Of a stretch of 64,000 nucleotides of DNA, positions 9,032 through 18,404 are shown one piece after another. The notes beneath the pieces were generated by a model that saw only the letters and a list, made by a program, of their open reading frames with translations, was not told the origin of the DNA and made no database searches. The stretch lies in contig NC_013131.1 in the NCBI RefSeq assembly GCF_000024025.1, forward strand, positions 4,402,001 through 4,466,000. The letters are read 5' to 3'. The position numbers and the translations under genes are program-made. Numbering within the stretch: the stretch's first letter is position 1; every line of letters begins with the position of its first letter. Source of the stretch: Catenulispora acidiphila DSM 44928 (lineage in GTDB: Bacteria; Actinomycetota; Actinomycetes; Streptomycetales; Catenulisporaceae).

Positions 9032-12000
9032 CATTGAGACGCCTTACGGGGAGCACGTGCCGACCGTCCAGGTCATCCGAACGAACGGGGGATCAGCCCC
9101 GCGCCTGCGGGGAGCACAAGAAGGCGGCGCAGGAGTTCGGGAACCAGTGGGGATCAGCCCTGCGCGTGCGGGGAGCGCGCTCCCGATCACGTCGCCGAAC
9201 ACCTGGAGTCGGGATTAGCCCCGCGCCTGCGGGGAGCACGAACCCCAGGCCAGGGACAGCACACTGCCCACGGGATCAGCCGCGCGCCTGCGGGGAGCAC
9301 GACCAGAATGTCGCGTGGAACTCGGGATACCGGGGATCAGCCCCGCGCCTGCGGGGAGCACACGATGCCCGCGATGATCAATAGGAGGCTGCCGGGATCA
9401 GCCCCGCGCCCGCAGGGAGCACCTACTGAAGGAGTTGACATGACAGCCCGCGCCGGGATCAGCCCCGCGCCTGCGGGGAGCACTCCGAGGCCGTCATCAC
9501 GTGCGCCCACAGCAGGGGATCAGCCCCGCGCCTGCGGGGAGCACCGATGGCGGCGACGAACACGAGGAATTCCGCTGGGGATCAGCCCCGCGCCTGCGGG
9601 GAGCACCACACAGCCGACGGAACCCTGGTCGGCATGCAGGGATCAGCCCCGCGCCTGCGGGGAGCACGCCCGCGCCCGCGAGGCCGCCGGCCTCGACGTG
9701 GGATCAGCCCCGCGCCTGCGGGGAGCACTCGTAAACTTCCATGATATGGGTCGGACTGGCGGGATCAGCCCCGCGCCTGCGGGGAGCACAACGAGCGCGA
9801 GGGCCAGGAGGAGTCCGCGGAGGGATTAGCCCCGCGCCTGCGGGGAGCACCATCCGAGTACTGACCTTGAGGACGGACCAGTGGGATCAGCCCCGCGCCT
9901 GCGGGGAGAGCCTGAGCGTGAGCTGGCCTGTCATCGACATGACGGGATCAGCCCCGCGCCTGCGAGGAGCACCGACTTCATGGACCTGGAGTGCACATGG
10001 TGCGGGGATCAGCCCCGCGCCTGCGGGGAGCACGTCCACGCATGCCAGTACGAACAGGTCGTGCGGGGATCAGCCCCGCGCCTGCGGGGAGCACCGAAGG
10101 TCCCGGCCGGGTGGCTGGGATCTTGGGGGATCAGCCCCGCGCCTGCGGGGAGCACAACAGCGCGTTCAAGGAGGGCTGGATCCCGCCGGGATCAGCCCCG
10201 CGCCTGCGGGGAGCACGCATCCCACATCCACGGCCGACCGCGGCCGCAGGGATCAGCCCCGCGCCTGCGGGGAGCACGTCATGCGAACACAGTGGCAGAG
10301 ATATCCGACGGGATCAGCCCCGCGCCTGCGGGGAGCACGTCACGCTGCACCTGGTTGATGCGGCTGAACAGGGATCAGCCCCGCGCCTGCGGGGAGCACC
10401 GAGGTGGAGCCCGCACGGCTCCGCAACCGAAGGGATCAGCCCCGCGCCTGCGGGGAGCACTCCTGCCCTTTCAAGCCGAAGGTGTTCATCGCGGGATCAG
10501 CCCCGCGCCTGCGGGGAGCACCGTGACTACCCGCTCGGCCGCAGTGGGGCCGGGGGATCAGCCCCGCGCCTGCGGGGAGCACCACCCGGACCGTGAACGA
10601 CTCCTCAAGCGGGCGGGATCAGCCCCGCGCCTGCGGGGAGCACTCAGCGAGTTTCGGCGTGTTCAGCAGGGTCTTGGGATCAGCCCCGCGCCTGCGGGGA
10701 GCACTCTACGGCGGTTACCGCCCCTGACGGGGCAGAGGGATCAGCCCCGCGCCTGCGGGGAGCACGCGGCAGACGGCGTCAACTACTACTACGGCCTGGG
10801 ATCAGCCCCGCGCCTGCGGGGAGCACCCAGGGTGCTAATGGTGCCGATGAACGCGCTCGGGATCAGCCCCGCGCCTGCGGGGAGCACCCGAAGCTTCCGC
10901 GTCGAGACATGCGATCCCGGATCAGCCCCGCGCCTGCGGGGAGCACAGGCCGTGGGTACGTACGACCGGCGGCTGCCGGGGATCAGCCCCGCGCCTGCGG
11001 GGAGCACCTCAAGATCTCCCCCGAGGTCGGGTGGTACCTGGGATCAGCCCCGCGCCTGCGGGGAGCACTAGACGTCGGACTGCTCGGCCTGCAGGCGCAA
11101 GGGATCAGCCCCGCGCCTGCGGGGAGCACTCGGCGGGCTGGTCGTCGTCCTCGTCGGGACAGGGATCAGCCCCGCGCCTGCGGGGAGCACCGTTCGTGAA
11201 CGGGCCGCGTTGCGAGCTGATTAGGGATCAGCCCCGCGCCTGCGGGGAGCACCTGGAGCCACTGATCGGCGCGCTGGGGACCGCAGGATCAGCCCCGCGC
11301 CTGCGGGGAGCACCAGGTCGTACGTTACAGCCGTCCCCTCCTCTCGGGATCAGCCCCGCGCCTGCGGGGAGCACCCCGCGCTCAGCGGGAGCCGGGGACG
11401 CTGCCGGGGATCAGCCCCGCGCCTGCGGGGAGCACAGATGCATGCAGTCGTCGTAGCTCAGACCGCCGGGATCAGCCCCGCGCCTGCGGGGAGCACCTCG
11501 GCATCTCCAAGGCCACCGCCCACCGCTCGGGATCAGCCCCGCGCCTGCGGGGAGCACATGGCGTTGAGTTGCGCGTTGAAGTCGGAGGCGGGATCAGCCC
11601 CGCGCCTGCGGGGAGCACCCGGCGTCGGTTCAGTCGTTGAGGCGGTAGCCGGGATCAGCCCCGCGCCTGCGGGGAGCACCCGTCAACGGCGTCACCATGC
11701 TGAACGATTTCGGGATCAGCCCCGCGCCTGCGGGGAGCACCGCTCAATGAACTCGTGGTCGCGGACGGCCTTGGGATCAGCCCCGCGCCTGCGGGGAGCA
11801 CCTGTGACCAGTCCATGCGGTCGAAGTCCGAACGTGGATCAGCCCCGCGCCTGCGGGGAGCACCTTTTTGCCGTCTGGAGCAGCGCGAACTGGATCCGGG
11901 ATCAGCCCCGCGCCTGCGGGGAGCACAGAACCCCCCGACGTCCGGGCGACGTCGGGGGGGATCAGCCCCGCGCCTGCGGGGAGCACTAGCCATACACCTG

Positions 12001-13571
12001 CGCAACCCTTTCGGCACTGGGATCAGCCCCGCGCCTGCGGGGAGCACTTCCTGATCAAACGGGACCTGGACGAAGCGCTGGGATCAGCCCCGCGCCTGCG
12101 GGGAGCACTTGCCGGCGCCCTGGCCCACCAGGCGCGTCTCGGGATCAGCCCCGCGCCTGCGGGGAGCACCCCGAATGCCTGGACAGCGAAGGCGGACCGC
12201 TGGGATCAGCCCCGCGCCTGCGGGGAGCACTCCGGTGCAGGTCGGTACGGAAATCCCCGCTGGGGATCAGCCCCGCGCCTGCGGGGAGCACTGTCGGCCA
12301 CGTCGGGCCCCTTTCGTTTCGTGGGGATCAGCCCCGCGCCTGCGGGGAGCACTACGACGCGATCCTGGCCAGGCCGCCGTGCCAGGGATCAGCCCCGCGC
12401 CTGCGGGGAGCACAGCCCATTCGCCTCGGCGTAGCGGCGCACCTCGGGATCAGCCCCGCGCCTGCGGGGAGCACAAGCTGTGGTTGTCGGCCGCGCGCTG
12501 GGCCCAGGGATCAGCCCCGCGCCTGCGGGGAGCACCTGAAGGCGATGATCCGTGTCCACGGGCCCGCGGGATCAGCCCCGCGCCTGCGGGGAGCACCAGC
12601 CTGTCGTAGGCCTCCAGCGCACGCTCGGCGGGATCAGCCCCGCGCCTGCGGGGAGCACGCATCGACGACTTCGACAGCACGGCCGACCTGGGATCAGCCC
12701 CGCGCCTGCGGGGAGCACCGGGGCCGCGTCGGTCCAGATCTCCAACAGCGGGATCAGCCCCGCGCCTGCGGGGAGCACATCGGATCGTCGGCACAACCCC
12801 AGTTCCTGACGGGATCAGCCCCGCGCCTGCGGGGAGCACCGGAGACACCGGTTCTCCGTCCGGAAGATGTCGGGATCAGCCCCGCGCCTGCGGGGAGCAC
12901 GGCCGAGGGTGCGGACGGCGCGGTATTGCAGGGGGATCAGCCCCGCGCCTGCGGGGAGCACAACGGCGTCACCAGCAACTACAACTGGGAGGCGGGATCA
13001 GCCCCGCGCCTGCGGGGAGCACCGAACCTGCTGCAGGTCGCCCTCGAGCAGGCCGGGATCAGCCCCGCGCCTGCGGGGAGCACATAGCAACTCAGGACAC
13101 TGACACGGTAAGATCGGGATCAGCCCCGCGCCTGCGGGGAGCACCGTTTCGTTGTAGATCGACATCCGCGAGTAGAGGGATCAGCCCCGCGCCTGCGGGG
13201 AGCACTCGGAATGTTTTCAGGCCTTGAGGTGATCTTGGGGATCAGCCCCGCGCCTGCGGGGAGCACGCTCCGGGGTCAGGTGGGAGTCCGGCGCCCCGGG
13301 GATCAGCCCCGCGCCTGCGGGGAGCACCTCAGGTCCCTTCCTAGGCGACAACGTGTGTTGGGATCAGCCCCGCGCCTGCGGGGAGCACACATCAAGGGAC
13401 TACCTGAAGGGAGTGCGCCGGGGATCAGCCCCGCGCCTGCGGGGAGCACGATCGACGCGGAGATGGCGGTGTCGCTGTGACGGGATCAGCCCCGCGCCTG
13501 CGGGGAGCACGCCGGTCCGGCGCCGGTGAGCCGGAGTCCGCTGGGATCAGCCCCGCGCCTGCGGGGAGCAC
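9028..13571 (-). CRISPR. CRISPR array A1, type I-E repeat, 74 repeats plus one relic
   Basis: 29-bp repeats occur every 61 bases from 9089 to 13571 (74 copies by spacing), with 31-33-nt spacers. In crRNA sense (minus strand) the repeat begins GTGCTCCCCGC and ends CTGATCCC; it folds into a 6-bp stem CCCCGC/GCGGGG with tetraloop AGGC and leaves an 8-nt CTGATCCC handle, as in E. coli type I-E. Left-end copies are mutated (9150, 9211 and 9272 differ at one or more bases) and a badly eroded copy lies at 9028-9056. The left end is therefore the old, leader-distal end and the leader is on the right. Isolated repeat mutations also occur in the interior, for example at 9880-9908 and 9945-9973. Translations full of SAPRLRGA or ISPAPAGST in this region are artefacts of the repeat. 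Confidence 0.97.
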
Positions 13572-13887
13572 TCTGCTTGACGTGCTTGTCTATCGGGCTG
13601 AGATGCGGCTGCCGTTGGGTTCCGCAGATTCGGGCATACGTGTCAATCGGGAAGTCGAGCGAGGCGGAGTAGCCGCTAGTGCGCAGCAGTGCCCTCAGAC
13701 TATCGGCGCCGGGCCGGATGACGGTCTGGCGTGCTCGGCAGGTTCGCCGCCATGCCGGTGCGCGGCGCGACCCCGGCGGCTGCGCAGCATGCAGGTGGTA
13801 GGTGACTAGCTTCTACGGTGGGACGGCCGCAGCTCCCGGCCGGTGGTGACGGCGATGCCGAACAGCACGGTCAGCGCCGCCTTTCAG
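13572..13887 (-). promoter_or_regulatory. Leader of array A1, within a 316-bp segment duplicated at A5
   Basis: Directly right of the last A1 repeat lies a non-coding segment that recurs after array A5 at 62111-62426. By eye the two copies differ at one base (13579 versus 62118). Its first 75 bases (ending TTCGGGCATACGTGTCAAT) also resemble the shorter leader beside cas2 (25974-26057) in GACGTGCTT, GTTGG-TTCC and GGCATACGTG blocks. It should contain the promoter for array transcription toward lower coordinates and the Cas1-Cas2 integration signals. The exact leader limit within the 316 bp is unknown. Confidence 0.75.
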
Positions 13888-14147
13888 CAAGGCCCAACTG
13901 TGTCGCGCAGATCCAGGGAGGCGATCGTGTCTCCCGAAGCGGCGACGACGCCTCTGAGGACTGTGTTCTCCGACCGCTTCAGAGGTGCCACGGGCTGCAG
14001 GCCAGGGGCTAGCTCATCGATCACCCAGTCCATCAGCGCGGCCCTGTCGCGGACTGGCAAGCCGTCGCTTACCTGCCACGATCCGGGCATGCCGGGCGGC
14101 TGGACCAGCATGTGCGGCGCGTCGTCGCGGCGGGCGTCCAGGTGCAA
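13884..14147 (-). pseudogene. Gene fragment whose end is cut at the duplicated leader
   Basis: An open frame of 87 codons with protein-like composition (LVQPPGMPGSWQVSDGLP, DRAALMDWVIDELAPGLQ, NTVLRGVVAASGD). The stop codon at 13884-13886 straddles the point (13887/13888) where the duplicated leader segment ends. The gene was therefore probably truncated when the leader copy arrived, and the last residues are chance sequence. No convincing start or ribosome-binding site is visible; the first codons may also be missing. Function unrecognised. Confidence 0.45.
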
Positions 14148-14413
14148 CGGAGGGTCTGGGCTTGGTTCGGGAACCGGTCAACATGGCGATTCCGTCTGCG
14201 GGAGCCGGCGTCGGCACATCGTTCAGCAACCTGCTCAATATCGCGCAGACTGCCGACCGGTGGTTGTTAGCCAGGCCACCTAGATCAAATGACAAGGACA
14301 CTAACTTCGAACACTGGTACCTTCTCAGGGTCTTGAGATGCTTGCACCTCGAAGCTGCCCGAGGGTGAGCTTGACCCGCTTCCCCGGCCGAGATCGTCAG
14401 CCAGACGCTGATC

Positions 14414-15142
14414 ATGGCGTGGCGCGCGTTGAAGAAGATGCGGCGTAATCCGGAGCAGTTCTTTGATGTGACGATTCAGCCGCTGCTGTTCACGGCGATG
14501 TTCGCCTACATCTTCGGCGGTGCGATTTCCGGCGGGGTCAGTGCGTATCTGCCGGTGCTCATTCCCGGGATCGTGGCGCAGACGGTGCTGACGACGTGCA
14601 TGTCGACGGGGGTGCAGTTGCGGGAGGACATGGAGAAGGGGGTGTTCGACCGGTTCAAGTCGCTGCCGATGGCGCGGATCGCGCCGCTGGCCGGGCCGAT
14701 GATCGCCGACCTGCTGCGGTACCTGATCGCCGCCGGTTTGACGTTCGTGGCGGGTCTGATCATCGGCTACCGTCCCGGTGGCGGGGTGGTGGGGGTGGCC
14801 GGTGCGATGGTGCTGGCGATCGTCACCGGGTGGTCGCTGGCGTGGATCTTCACGTGGCTCGGCACCATTACCAAGAGTGCCAAGTCGGTGCAGGGCATCT
14901 CGATGATGATCCTGTTCCCGTTGGCGTTCCGGTCGAACGCGTTCGTGCCGGTGCAGACGCTGCTGAACTGGCTGGCCGACCTCGTAAAGGTCAACCCGGT
15001 CTCGCATCTGGTCTCCGGCACCTGCGCGCTGGCCAACCGCGGCGTGATCAGCGGTGAGGTCGGCTGGACGCTGCTGGCGTGCGCGGTGGTCATCGCAGTC
15101 TTCGCACCGTTGTCCATGCGCGGCTACCGCCGCCACCTGTAG
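14414..15142 (+). CDS. ABC-2 type drug-efflux permease (DrrB-like), 5' end probably frameshifted
   Basis: The readable 242 aa show the ABC-2 permease pattern: about six hydrophobic segments, the FDVTIQPLLFTAMFAYIFGG start, GVQLREDMEKGVFDRFKSLP before helix 3, and NPVSHLVSG near the C-terminus, as in DrrB of daunorubicin exporters. The partner DrrA-type ATPase is absent upstream. Bases just before the ATG still encode EIVSQTLI in frame, and the preceding frame from a GTG at 14365 would join it if one C were removed from CCCC at 14382-14385. The true start is therefore probably at 14365 with a one-base frameshift. An efflux pair that lost its ATPase at the CRISPR leader border is likely; export activity is doubtful. 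Confidence 0.75.
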   Translation: MAWRALKKMRRNPEQFFDVTIQPLLFTAMFAYIFGGAISGGVSAYLPVLIPGIVAQTVLTTCMSTGVQLREDMEKGVFDRFKSLPMARIAPLAGPMIADLLRYLIAAGLTFVAGLIIGYRPGGGVVGVAGAMVLAIVTGWSLAWIFTWLGTITKSAKSVQGISMMILFPLAFRSNAFVPVQTLLNWLADLVKVNPVSHLVSGTCALANRGVISGEVGWTLLACAVVIAVFAPLSMRGYRRHL

Positions 15143-15152
15143 CACCGGGAGA

Positions 15153-15194
15153 AGTCCTCGGCGGCTCCCGGTTTCCCAGAAGCCGCCGAGGACT
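15153..15194. terminator. Bidirectional intrinsic terminator between convergent genes
   Basis: A perfect 14-bp inverted repeat (AGTCCTCGGCGGCT at 15153-15166 against AGCCGCCGAGGACT at 15181-15194) with a 14-nt loop, placed 10 bases after the permease stop and 41 bases after the end of the converging monooxygenase gene. It lacks a long T run, as is common for terminators in high-GC actinobacteria. Confidence 0.75.
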
Positions 15195-15235
15195 CCTTTC
15201 CGGCCGGTCGACGAAGCGCGGGTTGTCGCGTGCGG

Positions 15236-16858
15236 TCAGCCTGCGTCCGGCGGGGACGGCAGCCGACCGACGAGGGTGAGCAGCACGCGGTCGAGATCGT
15301 CGGGGCGCAGACCCTCATCGGTGCGGGCGGCGACATGTCCGTCGGGACGAACCAGCAACGCTCCGTCGGCGGGCGACTCGGTGGCCTCGGCCCAGTCGCC
15401 CTCGACCGGAACCAGGTTCGCGGCCTGGCCGATCCGGTGTACTGAGACGGTCAGGCCGGTGCGTGCCGCCGCGGACTGCGCTGCGCGGTCCCAGTCATCG
15501 GTCGTCGCCGTCGTCACGATGGCGAAGCCCGGACCGCACAGATCGAGGGTGGAGACCTCTGCGTCGCCGGACTTCAGCCACATGTGAGGTAGCCGGGTAC
15601 CCGATTGCGCGGTGAGTTCGTTCACCCAGCCCTGCTCCTGTGTGTCGGCGCCGGGACACACCGCGGAGGAGGCGTAGCGATAGCGCGTCATGATGGCGCC
15701 GCTGTCGATGTGGCGAGCCACGTCGTCCCGGTTCTGGTGGGTGGCGATGCCGTATCGGGCGAGGAAGTCGGTCCGCGCCCGGGCTTGTTCCGCGGCCAGG
15801 ACGGCGCGCGGGCGCCGCTCGGTCTGATACGTGTCCAGCAGCGGGGAGTCGGCGTGCCCGGCCAGCACGGCGGCGAGTTTCCAGGCGAGATTGTGTGCGT
15901 CGGCGATCCCGGTGTTCGCGCCGAAGCCGCCCCAGGGCGCGTGCCGGTGCGCCGCGTCGCCGGCGAGCAGTACCCGTCCGCGCCGGTACTCGTCAGCGAC
16001 GTGGACTCCGTCGTCCCAGGTGCTGGCGGCCAGGATCTCGACGTCGAGGTCGGATCGGCCCACCGCCGCGCGGACCAGGTCGGCGCAGCGGTCCGGCGGG
16101 TAGTCCCGCAGCGTCTCGGCGCGGGGATCGTATTCGAGGTGGAAGGACCACTCGTCGGTGTTGTTCTTCGCCAGGATCAGGGCCCGTACGTCGTCGTTGA
16201 CGATCTCGCACTGGCTGAAGGTGCGGCCCTGGACCGTTTCGGCGAGGTCGACGCGGGCGTAGGCGTTGACGTAGTGGTGCAGTGACGGCAGGGACCAGCC
16301 GGCGATGCCCAGGGTTTCCCGGATGGGACTGCCTGCTCCGTCGGCGGCGATCAGGTAGTCCGCGGTGATGGTGTGGCCGTTCACCGTGGCGGTGACATGA
16401 TCGGCGTCCTGTCGCAGTTCGAGCAGTTCGGCGCCGAAGTGCACGTCGGCACCCCGCTCGCGGGCCAGGTCGGCGAGCACCGGTTCCAGGAGCACCTGGG
16501 GACAGAAGCAGAATGATGACGGGCTCGGGTCAGCGCCGATACCGCGGCGCACGCCGTCCATCGGCAGATCGGTGGAGTCCATCAGCGTCTTGCCCATGCG
16601 GGCTCCGCCGAACGCGCCGGCCTTCAACGCACTGCGTGCCACATGCTGAACGTGTTCCTCGATGCCGATCTGCCGGAACAGTTCGACGGTGCGTACGTGG
16701 ACGCCGCGCGAGCGGGGCAGCTCGGAGGGGTGCTCACGGCGTTCGACCAGGACGCAGTCGACTCCGTGGTAGCGCAAGAAGAGCGCCGCGGACAGACCGA
16801 CCAGGCCGCCGCCGACGATGAGCACGGGGGTGTGGGAGGTGTCTTCGAGTGATGGCAT
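15236..16858 (-). CDS. FAD-dependent aromatic monooxygenase (PheA/TfdB, polyketide hydroxylase type)
   Basis: A 540-aa class A flavoprotein monooxygenase. The N-terminal dinucleotide-binding fold has VGGGLVGLSAAL (about residues 15-26) followed by the Arg/Glu-rich VLVERREHPS. A DG-type motif lies in YLIAADGAGSPIRE. The second FAD motif GRVLLAGDAAHRHAPWGG, with ANTGIADAHNLAWKLA, lies near 295-330. The C-terminal 150 residues form the thioredoxin-like domain of this family. Relatives hydroxylate phenols, anthracyclines and tetracyclines with NAD(P)H and oxygen. It is divergent from a TetR gene (16958) with a 99-bp intergenic region, so substrate-induced control is likely. Whether it makes or degrades an antibiotic cannot be told from sequence. 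Confidence 0.88.
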   Translation of the reverse strand: MPSLEDTSHTPVLIVGGGLVGLSAALFLRYHGVDCVLVERREHPSELPRSRGVHVRTVELFRQIGIEEHVQHVARSALKAGAFGGARMGKTLMDSTDLPMDGVRRGIGADPSPSSFCFCPQVLLEPVLADLARERGADVHFGAELLELRQDADHVTATVNGHTITADYLIAADGAGSPIRETLGIAGWSLPSLHHYVNAYARVDLAETVQGRTFSQCEIVNDDVRALILAKNNTDEWSFHLEYDPRAETLRDYPPDRCADLVRAAVGRSDLDVEILAASTWDDGVHVADEYRRGRVLLAGDAAHRHAPWGGFGANTGIADAHNLAWKLAAVLAGHADSPLLDTYQTERRPRAVLAAEQARARTDFLARYGIATHQNRDDVARHIDSGAIMTRYRYASSAVCPGADTQEQGWVNELTAQSGTRLPHMWLKSGDAEVSTLDLCGPGFAIVTTATTDDWDRAAQSAAARTGLTVSVHRIGQAANLVPVEGDWAEATESPADGALLVRPDGHVAARTDEGLRPDDLDRVLLTLVGRLPSPPDAG

Positions 16859-16957
16859 GGATGTACCCCTTGGAAAGATTGATGCTTCCAGCTATAACTT
16901 TACACTCGACAGTAACTTTCTAGTCAAGGGTAGACTGCGGGCGAGGAGGCGGATCGT
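16859..16957. promoter_or_regulatory. Divergent promoter region of the monooxygenase and TetR genes
   Basis: This 99-bp, comparatively A/T-rich region separates the two start codons. TAACTTT occurs twice (16895-16901 and 16913-16919), 18 bases apart, a possible operator element for the adjacent TetR protein. The assignment rests on position only. Confidence 0.4.
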
Positions 16958-17572
16958 ATGACCACCGAGCCGATGGGGCTGCGCGAACGCAAGAAGCATG
17001 AGGCACGGCTCCGCATCGCGGACGCGGCGCTGGAGCTGTTCGCGGCCAAGGGGTTCGACCATACGACGGTCGCGGAGGTCGCCGCCGCCGCGGACGTGTC
17101 GGTCAAGACCGTGTTCAACTACTTCCCTGCCAAGGAAGATCTCTTCTTCGACCGCGCCGAGGAGGTGGAGCAGCGCTGGCTGGACGCCGTCGCCGACCGG
17201 TCGCCCGGCGAGTCCGTCCTCGCCGGTCTGCGTCGCAGGTCCCTGAGTCGCTTCGATCAGAACGCGGACGGCTCGGCGTTCCGTTTCCGCCGAGTGATGG
17301 CCGGTAGCGCGGTCCTGCAAGGCCGCGGCCAGCAGATGTGGGCCGCCCACGAGGACGCCATCGCCGCGGCTTTGGCCGAGGCGATGGGTGCCGCCGTAGA
17401 CGATCCGACGCCCCAGGTCTTGGCGAGCCAGGCCCTCGGCACCCATCCGCTGGCCTTGCGCATGGCCGAGCGGTGGAGCGACGCCGGGCTCGCGGCCGAG
17501 GAGGTCCAGCGTCGGGTACTGGACCTGATCAACCGGTGGTACGACGTGCTGGAGGAGGGGATCGGCCGCTAG
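16958..17572 (+). CDS. TetR-family transcriptional regulator
   Basis: 204 aa. The N-terminal TetR helix-turn-helix is clear: LRERKKHEARLRIADAALEL, GFDHTTVAEVAAAADVSVKT and VFNYFPAKEDLF, covering about residues 6-60. The remainder is the helical ligand-binding domain. It is divergent from the flavoprotein monooxygenase and most likely represses that gene and itself until a ligand binds. It converges, across 223 bp without a gene, on the next TetR gene. Confidence 0.9.
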   Translation: MTTEPMGLRERKKHEARLRIADAALELFAAKGFDHTTVAEVAAAADVSVKTVFNYFPAKEDLFFDRAEEVEQRWLDAVADRSPGESVLAGLRRRSLSRFDQNADGSAFRFRRVMAGSAVLQGRGQQMWAAHEDAIAAALAEAMGAAVDDPTPQVLASQALGTHPLALRMAERWSDAGLAAEEVQRRVLDLINRWYDVLEEGIGR

Positions 17573-17795
17573 TCCGAGCGCGTCGCGTCGGTGAGGGCGC
17601 CGACCTCGGTCCGCGAGTGGCCCGGCGGTCTTTGCGTCCCGGTCGCAGGGCCCGGATTCGACCTCGCGCTCGGCCGCGTGGCTGAACGTCGCACTCGGAC
17701 CGGCGATGCGCACCGCCATGCCGACCTGGCGGTGTGGCCGGCACCGCACACAGCATCAGGCGGAGGTGGCGTCAGACCGGTCCCCGGGTCCGCCC

Positions 17796-18404
17796 TCAGA
17801 AAGCGAATCCCGTGGTCAGCAGCGGCAAATGCCGCTCGTACAGCTCCGCCAGCTCCTCTTCCCCGCCGCCTTCCACCCAGTACCGCACCACCGTCGTGAA
17901 CACCGCGATGATCGCGGCGGCCGCGCACCGCACCTCCAGGTCGGTCGCCTGCCGCTCCGCGCGCTCGGCGATGATCTCGGCGATGACCTGCTCGCTTCGT
18001 TCTTGGTCGGCCACCGATCGGGCCCGGATCGCCGGGTCCGTGAAGCTGATCCGGGTCCGCAGCAGCAGTTCGTCGCGGTCCTTCTGGAGCATCTGGCCCA
18101 GCGGACCCTTCAACGCGTTGAGGACCGCCTCGACGATGGGCTCGTTCGCGGGGCGGGCGCGCAACGCGTCAGCGAGGGCGGGGTCGTACTCGTCCTGGAG
18201 GACCACGTCCTCCTTGGAGGGGAAGTATCGGAAGAACGTGCTGGGCGAGACCTCCGCCGCTTCCGCGATCTGGTCCACCGTGGTGGCCTCGTAGCCCTGC
18301 TCGGCGAACAGGCGGTAGGCCTCCCGGCGGATGCGCTCGCGGGTCTGCTGCTTCTTGCGTTCCCGCAGGCCGAGGTGTCCGCCGGTGGCCTCGTGCGTCG
18401 TCAT
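17796..18404 (-). CDS. TetR-family regulator of the adjacent exporter
   Basis: 202 aa from the ATG at 18404. DNA-binding part: LRERKKQQTRERIRREAYRL, GYEATTVDQIAEAAEVSPST and FFRYFPSKEDVV; the tail is an acidic, helical ligand domain ending in the hydrophobic TTGFAF. Its ATG overlaps the stop of the MFS gene (18401-19957) by four bases, so both are translated from one message. Exporter-regulator operons of this kind are usually autoregulated and induced by the exported drug. The first helices resemble those of the TetR at 16958, suggesting an old gene duplication. Confidence 0.92.
   Translation of the reverse strand: MTTHEATGGHLGLRERKKQQTRERIRREAYRLFAEQGYEATTVDQIAEAAEVSPSTFFRYFPSKEDVVLQDEYDPALADALRARPANEPIVEAVLNALKGPLGQMLQKDRDELLLRTRISFTDPAIRARSVADQERSEQVIAEIIAERAERQATDLEVRCAAAAIIAVFTTVVRYWVEGGGEEELAELYERHLPLLTTGFAF

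Noticed and set aside
10731-11270. Shared GAGCCACTGATCG between an A1 spacer (11253) and an A3 spacer (37193)
   Set aside because: Only 13 bases agree and the rest differs, so it may be chance, unlike the two spacer pairs reported.
9016-13480. Long plus-strand open frames with repeats of SAPRLRGA, ISPAPAGST and DQPRACGEH
   Set aside because: They are six-frame translations of the CRISPR repeats; the same happens in A3, A4 and A5. No start signals or domains.
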